Source: Aspidapion aeneum (taxonomy: Eukaryota > Arthropoda > Insecta > Coleoptera > Brentidae). From it: a DNA stretch of 64,000 nucleotides. Positions 54,240 through 64,000 of this stretch are shown piece after piece. The number at the start of each line of letters is the position of its first letter. The first letter of the stretch is position 1. Made by a program: the position numbers and the translations under genes. The notes under the pieces were generated by a model. The model was not told the DNA's origin, did not search any database, and worked only from the letters and a program-made list of their open reading frames with translations. The DNA lies in contig OY755039.1 of the NCBI GenBank assembly GCA_963576565.1, positions 128,262,640 to 128,326,639 of the forward strand, written 5' to 3'.

Positions 54240-57200
54240 AAAAAGTATATTTTCAAAAATTATTTCATTGAGAAGCTGCAAAAACCTTGGAAAATAACTT
54301 TTTTTATTAAGAAATGGAGAATTTGAGAAATTTGGAAAAAAATTAAAAATCCAAAAAAATTTAAAAGTCCTCTTTAAAAATATAGTTACGCAATGAAACT
54401 TGGTAGAGTGTTTAAGTTGCCTACAACTAGTCATCTGTGGAAGCGGCTGCTCCTTGTTCCCGGTTTAACATGTTCAAATGGAAAAAAAATGGAAAAACAG
54501 AAAAAAATTCAAAAGTCACCTTCAGAAACATAGTTACGCAATGAAACTTGGTAGGGTGTTTAAGTAACCTACAACTAGTCATGTGTGTAAGCGGCTGCTA
54601 CTTGTTCCCGGTTTAACATGGTGAAATGGAAAAAAAATGGAAAATCAGAAAAAATTTCAAAAGTCACCTTCAAAAACATAGTTACGCAATGAAACTTGGT
54701 AGGGTGTTTAAGTTGCCTACAACTAGTCATCTGTGGAAGCGGCTGCTCCTTGTTCCCGGTCTAACATGGTGAAATGGAAAAAAAAAGGAAAAAGAGAAAA
54801 AATTCAAAAGTCACCTTCAAAAACATAGTTACGCAATAAAACTTTGTAGGGTGTTTAAGTAACCTACAACTAGTCATGTGTGTAAGCGGCTGCTACTTGT
54901 TCCCGGTTTAACATGGTGAAATGGAAAAAAAATGGAAAAACAGAAAAAAATTCAAAAGTCACCTTCAAAAACATAGTTACGCAATGAAACTTTGTAGGGT
55001 GTTTAAGTTGCCTACAACTAGTCATCTGTGGAAGCGGCTGCTCCTTGTTCCCGGTTTAACATGGTGAAATGGAAAAAAAATGGAAAAACAGAAAAAAATT
55101 CAAAAGTCACCTTCAAAAACATAGTTACGCAATGAAACTTCGTAGGGTGTTTAAGTTGCCTACAACTAGTCATCTGTGGAAGCGGCTGCTCCTTGTTCCC
55201 GGTTTAACATGGTGAAATGGAAAAAAAATGGAAAAACAGAAAAAAATTCAAAAGTCACCTTCAAAAACATAGTTACGCAATGAAACTTGGTAGGGTGTTT
55301 AAGTAACCTACAACTAGTCATGTGTGTAAGCGGCTGCTACTTGTTCCCGGTTTAACATGGTCAAATGGAAAAAAAATGGAAAAACAGAAAAAAAATCAAA
55401 AATCACCTTCAAAAACATAGTTACGCAATGAAACTTGGTAGGGTGTTTAAGTTGCCTACAACTAGTCACCTGTGGAAGCGGCTGCTCCTTGTTCCCGGTT
55501 TAACATGGTGAAATGGAAAAAAAAGGAAAAAGAGAAAAAAATTCAAAAGTCACCTTCAAAAACATAGTTACGCAATGAAACTTGGTAAGGTGTTTAAGTA
55601 ACCTACAACTAGTCATGTGTGCAAGCGGCTGCTACTTGTTCCCGGTTTAACATGGCGAAACGGAAAAAAAAATGGAAAAACAGAAAAAAATTCAAAAGTC
55701 ACCTTCAAAAACATAGTTACGCAATGAAACTTGGTAGGGTGTTTAAGTTGCCTACAACTAGTCATCTGTGGAAGCGGCTGCTCCTTGTTCCCGGTTTAAC
55801 ATGGTGAAATGGAAAAAAAATGGAAAAACAGAAAAAAATTCAAAAGTCACCTTCAAAAACATAGTTACGCAATGAAACTTTGTAGGGTGTTTAAGTAACC
55901 TACAACTAGTCATGTGTGTAAGCGGCTGCTACTTGTTCCCGGTTTAACATGGTGAAATGGAAAAAAATGGAAAAACAGAAAAGAATTCAAAAGTCACCTT
56001 CAAAAACATAGTTACGCAATAAAACCTTGTAGGGTGTTTAAGTAACCTACAACTAGTCATGTGTGTAAGCGGCTGCTACTTGTTCCCGGTTTAACATGGT
56101 GAAATGGAAAAAAAAATGGAAAAACAGAAAAAAATTCAAAAGTCACCTTCAAAAACATAGTTACGCAATGAAACTTTGTAGAGTGTTTAAGTAACCTACA
56201 ACTAGTCATGTGTGTAAGCGGCTGCTACTTGTTCCCGGTTTAACATGGTGAAATGGAAAAAAAATGGAAAAACAGAAAAAATTTCAAAAGTCACCTTCAA
56301 AAACATAGTTACGCAATGAAACTTGGTAGGGTGTTTAAGTAACCTACAACTAGTCATGTGTGTAAGCGGCTGCTACTTGTTCCCGGTTTAACATGGTCAA
56401 ATGGAAAAAAAATGGAAAAACAGAAAAAAAATCAAAAATCACCTTCAAAAACATAGTTACGCAATGAAACTTGGTAGGGTGTTTAAGTTGCCTACAACTA
56501 GTCATCTGTGGAAGCGGCTGCTCCTTGTTCCCGGTTTAACATGGTGAAATGGAAAAAAAAGGAAAAAGAGAAAAAAATTCAAAAGTCACCTTCAAAAACA
56601 TAGTTACGCAATGAAACTTGGTAAGGTGTTTAAGTAACCTACAACTAGTCATGTGTGCAAGCGGCTGCTACTTGTTCCCGGTTTAACATGGCGAAACGGA
56701 AAAAAAATGGAAAAACAGAAAAAAATTCAAAAGTCACCTTCAAAAACATAGTTATGCAATGAAACTTGGTAGGGTGTTTAAGTTGCCTACAATTAGTCAT
56801 CTGTGGAAGCGGCTGCTCCTTGTTCCCGGTTTAACATGGTGAAATGGAAAAAAAATGGAAAAACAGAAAAAAATTCAAAAGTCACCTTCAAAAACATAGT
56901 TACGCAATGAAACTTGGTAGGGTGTTTAAGTAACCTACAACTAGTCATGTGTGTAAGCGGCTGCTACTTGTTCCCGGTTTAACATGGTCAAATGGAAAAA
57001 AAATGGAAAAACAGAAAAAAAATCAAAAATCACCTTCAAAAACATAGTTACGCAATGAAACTTGGTAGGGTGTTTAAGTTGCCTACAACTAGTCATCTGT
57101 GGAAGCGTGCTCCTTGTTCCCGGTTTAACATGGTGAAATGGAAAAAAAAGGAAAAAGAGAAAAAAATTCAAAAGTCACCTTCAAAAACATAGTTACGCAA

Positions 57201-58702
57201 TGAAACTTGGTAAGGTGTTTAAGTAACCTACAACTAGTCATGTGTGCAAGCGGCTGCTACTTGTTCCCGGTTTAACATGGCGAAACGGAAAAAAATGGAA
57301 AAACAGAAAAAAATTCAAAAGTCACCTTCAAAAACATAGTTACGCAATGAAACTTTGTAGGGTGTTTAAGTAACCTACAACTAGTCATCTGTGGAAGCGG
57401 CTGCTCCTTGTTCCCGGTTTAACATGGTGAAATGGAAAAAAGAAGAAAAAATAGAAAAAAATTCAAAAGTCACCTTCAAAAACATAGTTACGCAATGAAA
57501 CTTGGTAAGGTGTTTAAGTAACCTACAACTAGTCATGTGTGCAAGCGGCTGCTACTTGTTCCCGGTTTAACATGGCGAAACGGAAAAAAAATGGAAAAAC
57601 AGAAAAAAATTCAAAAGTCACCTTCAAAAACATAGTTACGCAATGAAACTTTGTAGGGTGTTTAAGTAACCTACAGCTAGTCATGTGTGTAAGCGGCTGC
57701 TACTTGTTCCCGGTTTAACATGGTGAAATTGAAAAAAATGGAAAAACAGAAAAAAATTCAAAAGTCACCTTCAGAAACATAGTTACGCAATGAATCTTGG
57801 TAGAGTGTTTAAGTAACCTACAACTAGTCATGTGTATAAGCGGCTGCTACTTGTTCCCGGTTTAACATGGTGAAATGGAAAAAAATGGAAAAACAGAAAA
57901 AAATTCAAAAGTCACCTTCAGGAACATAGTTACGCAATGAAACTTGGTAGGGTGTTTAAGTAACCTACAACTAGTCATGTGTGTAAGCGGCTGCTATTTG
58001 TTCCCGGTTTAACATGGTGAAATGGAAAAAAAATGGAAAATCAGAAAAAAATTCAATAGTCACCTTCAAAAACATAGTTACGCAATGAAACTTGGTAGGG
58101 TCTTTAAGTAACCTACAACTAGTCATGTGTGTAAGCGGCTGCTATTTGTTCCCGGTTTAACATGGTGAAATGGAAAAAAAATGGAAAATCAGAAAAAAAT
58201 TCAATAGTCACCTTCAAAAACATAGTTACGCAATGAAACTTGGTAGGGTGTTTAAGTAACCTACAACTAGTCGTGCGTGTAAGCGGCTGCTACTTGTTCC
58301 CGGTTTAACATGGTGAAATGGAAAAAAAATGAAAAATCAGAAAAAAATTCAAAAGTCACCTTCAAAAACATAGTTACGCAATGAAACTTGGTAGGGTGTT
58401 TAAGTTGCCTACAACTAGTCATCTGTGGAAGCGGCTGCTCCTTGTTCCCGGTTTAACATGGTCAAATGGAAAAAAAATGGAAAAAGATAAAAAAATATAA
58501 AAGTCACCTTCAAAAACATAGTTACGCATTGAAACTTAGTAGGGTGTTTAAGTAACCTACAACTAGTCATGTGTGTAAGCGGCTGCTACTTGTTCCCGGT
58601 TTAACATGGTCAAATGGAAAAAAAAAATGGAAAAAGAGAAAAAAATTCAAAAGTCACCTTCAGAAACATAGTTACGCAATGAAACTTGGTAGGGTGTTTA
58701 AG
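54240..58702. repeat. 148-bp satellite array, about 29 monomers, with higher-order structure
   Basis: CCCGGTTTAACATGG recurs every 147-148 bp (for example 54607, 54755, 54902, 55050). Monomers fall in two main types: 'ttgcctacaactagtcatctgtggaag' and 'aacctacaactagtcatgtgtgtaag'. A marker variant (GGTCAAATGG with AAAATCAAAAATCACC) appears at 55361, 56397 and 56988, and another (CATGGCGAAACGG) at 55651, 56687, 57274 and 57571. Spacings of 1036, 591/587 and 297 bp equal 7, 4 and 2 monomers. Edge monomers (54240-54380 and beyond 58702) are diverged, as expected at array borders. Small ORFs here are repeat artefacts. Confidence 0.97.
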
Positions 58703-59967
58703 CTGAAAAGAGCAACCTTGGCTCTTATCTGCTTTAACTAGGTACATACTTTACAAGTAGTAAACTCTGTAAGCATCACCCCCCAGTTTAACATAAATAA
58801 ATACACACAAAATTAAGAACAAGAAAAATATAAAAAATCACCTTTATAAATATATTTAGACATATAAAGCTTGTAACTACAAATTAACTTTTAAGATCGC
58901 CTTAGATAGTTATAGTCTGGGACCTTTTTTAGAATTTATTTGTAACTCAGCAAACATCGATAGTATGAATTATTGAGCAATTCTAAGGAAAATTAGTTAT
59001 GTGATAGGGATGGTTTCCGGTTTAGACAGAAAACGCATCAGAAGATATAATAATAACTTTTTGTGGCTTTAAAAATATAAAATAGTATAAAAATAGTACT
59101 AGTAAAAGGTATACTAAATTAAGATGATGAAATGAGTTCCCTTATTTTTTAGTTGTGAAAGTTTATTAAATGATGGGTTGTTTTATAACTAGCTTAAAAT
59201 ACCATCTGTCTACTATTTGAAATCCCCAAAGCCTTGTCAGACTTATCAGATGTTCGTCAATTTGGCACATTCAATTATGTTAATGTTCCTATTACCGACA
59301 TACAAATAAGAAGAAGGTGGCTTATTTTAAGACTAAAAGTTTCCATGACTGCCTTGTTTTCGATCTGGATAGTGTTCTCGTTTTTTTTTTCGTTTAGAGA
59401 CCTTGCAGTTTATTTCAATATTCGTCATTACACATGGTAATAAATTTTAAAATCTAGAAAGAGGTATTTTTCATCGAAAATGCACTTTTTTTCCCTCGCC
59501 CTGAACCTGGTGTGTCATTGGTATGTAAATTCTAAACTACAAAATAAATTATTTGTTTTATCTAAAAACATTTTGGTTTCTTGCATTTTTTTAACCGCGA
59601 CCGTTAACGAGAAAAGAATTAACTATTCTGATTGGACCGTAGTGTCTTAATCTGGCAAGGCTTTCGTGATTTTCACTAACAGCCAGGCTAATTTTCTCAA
59701 TATACATATGCTATAACCTAGCATGTTAAAAAATTTAAAAACTAGGAATTTAAATTAAAAAAATCTACTAATTTTCCAATTTTCAAGACGCCGTGCCGCC
59801 AGATGCATTTATCAACTTTGTAAATCAGCCAGACTTAGTTTACTTATTTTATCGTGCGTGTATTATAGCATCAATTCGGATCCACAAATTTTCAGCTAGA
59901 CGTAGTTGCCACTACTTAATGTGAGCCACATTTCTTTTCTTATAATGTTCGTAATCTCTTATTCTTC

Positions 59968-60086
59968 GGGTCGGTTTATCAATAGAGGGTTAGCCCTGAC
60001 CCGTAAGTTATCTTTGATAGTAAATATGTCAGTCATCTTTTTTTAACCCACGGGTCAGGGCTAACCCTCTATTGATAAAGCGGCCC
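59968..60086. mobile_element. 119-bp palindromic MITE
   Basis: Inverted ends of 37 bp with two mismatches (GGGTCGGTTTATC / GGGCCGCTTTATC outermost, then AATAGAGGGTTAGCCCTGAC). The loop of about 45 bases is AT-rich. No clear target duplication. Confidence 0.85.
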
Positions 60087-60745
60087 TTAGTATGAAAGAT
60101 TTAGAAATAAGAAGACTCATGCCATTTTTTAATATTTAGTAAAATCATCGCCAAACTGAAAACTTTTTGATTATTATCACCAACATACCTACTAATTCAC
60201 ACCTACTAAGAAAATAAGTTTCAAAAAAATTTACTGCCTCCCCGACTATTACCAAAGTTACACAGCTCTGTTTCCAAAATGCATTTTTTTGCATACATGA
60301 TCCCGATTAGGGCTGCCACCTGTCCGCCCAAAACCAATCCGGTTCTTTTTATGAAGACGTCTCTGTGTATATTGTGGAAAAAAATTACATAGTGGTGTTT
60401 ATTATTTTCGCCACTGTTATTGTTTTCAGCATTTTTAATTGCTCAGTTCGTGAGATATCTACTTTTTAGACCAGGCAATTGTCACAATGATCTGGCAGTA
60501 TGTTGGAAAATTAATGTAAATAGAGGTGTGTATTTCTGTAGCCCGTTGAGAATACAGGAGGTGGCGTGGGAACACTCCTACTTTTCAGCTACCACTAAAT
60601 ATATCTTATTTTTTAATTCCAGTTAAAAAATACAATTACATCAATCGCAATCTGTTATTAAATTTACCTGCGCGCCATTTTTTAAAATTTTCCATAAAAA
60701 CTACTTTATTTTCAAAAAACATATCGCGGCGAATTCTATTGTCAA

Positions 60746-60749
<4 letters not shown>

Positions 60750-60778
<29 letters not shown>
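60750..60778. repeat. (AAT)n microsatellite
   Basis: About nine to ten TAA/AAT units within the spacer. Confidence 0.95.
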
Positions 60779-60779
<1 letters not shown>

Positions 60780-61414
60780 TGTCTTTATTGAAAAAAATGC
60801 CATGTACAATATTGCTGGAAATTTAATAAGTAGTTAGTAAATTAAAAAAAAGCACTTTTCAAAGGGCGAAGTCTAGCTGACAGTCCAGCTACTCAACATT
60901 AACCCTTAACTCAACATTAACCCTTATTAAAAAGCTAACACTGATAAAAACATAAAAAAAAAACAAATATTTTAGATTTTTCGGGCTCCTTGGCCTCTTC
61001 CTTAGGGAAGAATTCTTCTAAAACAAAAATCTTATAAAATGTCATATACCAAAATCATGAGAATTTATACCTGATTTAGTCATACGGTTTTTAAACATTT
61101 CTCTTGAAATCTTTTTAATTTGCACAGGGCATCTGAAAAATCTAAAACCCATTTCTCACATAATAAGATTTTGTTACAAAACGACACAATAAATACAACT
61201 TTTCAGGAAACGCAAATAACGGATGATATGATTTTTTGTAGCTTTTGCTTTTTTCTATAAATACATCTAGTTCTAAGCACGATTTATCAATTTTTTTTGG
61301 GATGCTTGTGAGATGCGCGTCTAGAGTGACTTAGTAAAGCACTTCCGCCTACATGATGAAAATTTTGCTTTCATTTCATTACCAATGGATATTTAGGTGT
61401 ACTTTTTTGACTTA

Positions 61415-62340
61415 GGTCTTGGGGTAGCTCATTTTCTCGTTGAAGCAATGAATGTATTAAAAATGTCATGAGTTTTTCCGGATATTTTAATCGGTTTTTT
61501 TGCAGCTCTTTGTTATTTCTTAATCCTTTAAGGTGGTAACCCTAATAAAGCTGGGTCCGAGAACTAGAAAGTGCACTTCAAAGACACAGGTAGCAAACGG
61601 TAGTCCCTCGCAAATTAATTATATAACAGGAAATTCCAAAATAGTAATTTTAAGGGTTGTACTTATACAGAACCCGCTTATAATAAAATAGAGGGTTTAT
61701 AGTACAATGAATAGAGGAGTTTTACCCTACAAAAAGCCGATAAAGTTATCTTATATAAAGCGGCATAATAGTTCAATGAATAGGTCTTGGTGTAGCTCAT
61801 TTTCTCGTTGAAGCAATGAATGTATTAAAAATGTCATGAGTTTTTCCGGATATTTTAATCGGTTTTTTTTGCAGCTCTTTGTTATTTCTTAATCCTTTAA
61901 GGTGGTAACCCTAATAAAGCTGGGTCTGAGAACTAGAAAGTGCACTTCAAAGACACAGGTAGCAAACGGTAGTCCCTCGCAAATTAATTACAGTTGAACC
62001 TCTCTAACTCGAACCTCTATAACTCGAACCTCTCTATAACTCGAACATTTTAAGTGGCCCCTGCACTTTTTACACGTATTTTAACCTCTTTAACTCGAGT
62101 TTCTATAACTCGAACTCTCCATAACTCGAACTGTTTTGGTTGTCCCTTCAGGTTCGAGTTATAGAGGTTCGACTGTATATAACAGGAAATTCCAAAATAG
62201 TAATTTTAAGGGTCGTACTTATACAGAACCCGCTTATAATAAAATAGAGGGTTTATAGTACAATGAATAGAGGAGTTTTACCCTACAAAAAGCCGATAAA
62301 GTTATCTTATATAAAGCGGCATAATAGTTCAATGAATAGA
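61415..62340. repeat. Tandem duplication of a 368-bp unit
   Basis: GGTCTTGGGGTAGCTCATTT at 61415 recurs at 61783. The units are almost identical over their whole length except that the second carries the MITE at 61991-62175. The first unit joins the second at CAATGAATAG. Confidence 0.95.
61989..62177. mobile_element. Tigger/pogo-like MITE with empty site in the sister unit
   Basis: 61991-62175 (185 bp). Ends CAGTTGAACCTCT and AGAGGTTCGACTG are inverted. TA is duplicated at 61989-61990 and 62176-62177. The sister unit reads straight through as AATTAATTATATAACAGG near 61613-61630, giving the uninterrupted site. The interior repeats TAACTCGAAC. The ends match the pogo/Tigger type of Tc1/mariner elements. 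Confidence 0.93.
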
Positions 62341-63068
62341 GGTCAAAATAGGGGGGTTACCCTACAAAAGGTCCGGTAGTTCTGAATTTTGGATATATTG
62401 TGAAGCTCAGTAGGGTACTTACAAATCTGTGTTTTCGTCACCCCCACCCCTGTGCTCCCTCCGCCATCTTAAAAAAACCATCAAAAATTGGCACTTTTTT
62501 TAGTTTTTTGCCTTTAATTTCGTTCCAGTACACTAAATCGCAAAAAGAGTTATATGAAATTTTTTAGAGGATATAATTATCTACAATCGGGTGGTACTAT
62601 AGTTGTCCTGCGAGCAGTAGTAACGGAGCTAGGTAATTTCCAAAAATGACTAAAATCACGTGCTTGGGCAAATTTTCAGATTTTTTCTACTTTAGACGGC
62701 ATAAGCTCCGAAATACTTTCTTCTAGGGTAAAAGTTCTAAGAACATATCTTGTAGAGAATTTTATCAGCTACAACATCCATTCTTTAAATGTATTTTTAA
62801 ATATTGTAATGGAGTGGGAGTAACATTTAACTTAAAGTAAGTTAAAAAATAATATTTTTTTTTAAATTTAGTGCTTTAAACGGCACGTTTTTTATATATT
62901 TATATTTTTTTGTATAAATTTAGTGACGTAAAAAACGGTAAGCGAGCTTAGGGGTCAAACACCTCCTACCAAACTAACTACCTCTTCAAAAACCCCCCCA
63001 GACCCCCCGAAATCTAACATATTCAGGTTTTCTCAAATTTTATCAAAAAATACGCTTCTAAGTTCTTC
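62341..63068. other. Right part of the palindrome spacer
   Basis: AT-rich. The stretch at 62990-63060 (CCCCCCAGACCCCC, then 'ttctcaaattttatcaaaaaatacgctt') resembles internal text of the fold-back element near 26490-26550. No gene is seen. Confidence 0.5.
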
Positions 63069-63904
63069 TAATTTTTTTCTCGTTAACGACCGCAAATAAT
63101 TTATTTTGTAGTTTAGAATTTACATGCCAATGACACACGAGGTTCAGGGCGAGGGGAAAAAGTGCATTTTCGATGAAAAATATCTCTTTCTAGAATTTTA
63201 AATTTATTACTTACCATGTCTAATGACGAATATTGAAATAAACTGCAAGGTCTCTAAACAAAAAAAAAACGAGACCACTATGCTAAAATAAGCCATCTTC
63301 TTCTTATTTGTATGTCGGTATTAGGAACATTAACATAATTGAATGTGCCATATTGACGAACATCTGATAAGTCTGGCAAGGCTTTGGGGATTTCAAATAG
63401 TAGACAGATGGTATTTTAAGCTAGTTATAAAACAACCCATCATTTAATAAAGTTTCACAACTAAAAAATAAGGGCACTCATTTCATCATCTTAATTTAGT
63501 ATACCTTTTACTAGTACTATTTTTATACTATTTTATATTTTTAAAGCCACAAAAAAGTTATTATTATATCTTCTGATGCGTTTTCTGTCTAAACCGGAAA
63601 CCATCCCTATCATATAACTAGTTTTCCTTAGAATTGCTCAATAATTCATACTATCGATGTTTGCTGAGTTACAAATAAATTCTAAAAAAGGTCCCAGACT
63701 ATAACTATCTAAGGCGATCTTAAAAGTTAATTTGTAGTTACAAGCTTTATATGTCTAAATATATTTATAAAGGTGATTTTTTATATTTTTCTTCTTCTTA
63801 ATTTTTTGTATATTTATTTATGTTAAACTGGGGGGGTGATGCTTACAGAGTTTACTACTTGTAAAGTATGTACCTAGTTAAAGCAGATAAGAGCCAAGGT
63901 TGCT

Positions 63905-64000
63905 CTTTTCGGCTTAAACACCCTACCAAGTTTCATTGCGTAACTATGTTTTTGAAGGTGACTTTTGAATTTCTTTCTCTTTTTCCATTTTTTTTCCATT
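63905..64000. repeat. Start of an inverted 148-bp satellite array at the window edge
   Basis: CACCCTACCAAGTTTCATTGCGTAAC is the reverse complement of the monomer text of the 54-58.7 kb array. The array continues past the window, so its length is unknown. Confidence 0.9.

Larger units (their letters stand above)
59623..61414. other. Left part of the palindrome spacer
   Basis: AT-rich. Contains a small MITE (59968-60086) and an (AAT)n tract at about 60750-60778. ORF 60420-60626 has no domain. No transposase or other gene is seen. Confidence 0.5.
58640..64000. repeat. Giant inverted repeat: arms about 0.95 kb, spacer about 3.4 kb
   Basis: 58640-59622 is repeated as reverse complement at 63069-64000, at roughly 95-97% identity by eye. 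The right arm ends only because the window ends. Shared landmarks include GCAACCTTGGCTCTTATCTG, GATAGTTATAGTCTGGGACC, GGTTTAGACAGAAAACGCAT and TGTCATTGG. The left arm has an insertion of about 43 bases near 59556-59600 relative to the right. Both outer ends run into 148-bp satellite, with opposite orientation on the two sides. Confidence 0.95.

Noticed and set aside
55619..57192. Lys-rich ORFs in the satellite
   Set aside because: The same short peptide text recurs because the monomer repeats; no start context or domain.
59234..59440. 68-codon ORF in the left arm of the giant inverted repeat
   Set aside because: The matching segment in the right arm has substitutions and an early stop, so there is no sign of selection for coding.

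Overview
This looks like nuclear DNA from an arthropod, most likely an insect with a large repeat-filled genome. It is AT-rich, has no operons or bacterial gene density, and holds BEL/Pao and Ty3/gypsy LTR elements, RTE, Jockey-like and R1-clade LINEs, many MITEs, microsatellites and a long satellite array. I found no convincing host gene, tRNA, rRNA or CRISPR array. Almost every long reading frame belongs to a transposable element; species cannot be named from this window.

Layout. 1-4107: AT-rich DNA with a four-copy tandem repeat, a 370-bp palindrome, a (TA)n tract and one doubtful 79-codon ORF. 4108-10537: a full-length Ty3/gypsy element with 429-bp LTRs (3 differences) and a CTAT target duplication, but broken gag, protease and integrase. 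13081-20134: a full-length BEL/Pao element with 467-bp LTRs (2 differences), a primer site matching tRNA-Tyr and one uninterrupted gag-pol frame of about 1868 codons; it looks potentially functional. 20690-22790: a decayed Jockey-like fragment abutting a 5'-truncated RTE LINE with an intact reverse-transcriptase frame. 23068-28507: MITEs, a foldback-type element, a 185-bp satellite whose junctions form hairpins, and a 2.3-kb long-inverted-repeat element with internal tandem repeats. 31059-33840: an R1-clade LINE, Waldo-like, sitting inside an (ACAT)n microsatellite about 870 bp long. 33860-35330: a second, inverted copy of part of the 26-28 kb element. 38715-41815: two further LINE remnants, one split by a hAT-type MITE. 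42288-45359: a nest of at least five non-autonomous DNA transposons. 45970-51585: more palindromic elements and a Helentron-like element. 54240-58702: about 29 copies of a 148-bp satellite with higher-order structure. 58640-64000: a giant inverted repeat (arms near 0.95 kb, spacer near 3.4 kb) that brings the same satellite back in opposite orientation at the window edge.

How the parts relate. The LTR elements and LINEs are the self-coding part; the rest is mostly non-autonomous DNA depending on enzymes encoded elsewhere. The recurring theme is long inverted repeats joined to short tandem repeats, seen at 23.8, 26.2, 46, 50.2 and 58.6 kb. The strongest leads are the microsatellite-lodged R1-clade LINE, the giant satellite-bearing palindrome, the hairpin-junction 185-bp satellite and the intact BEL element with an atypical protease motif.
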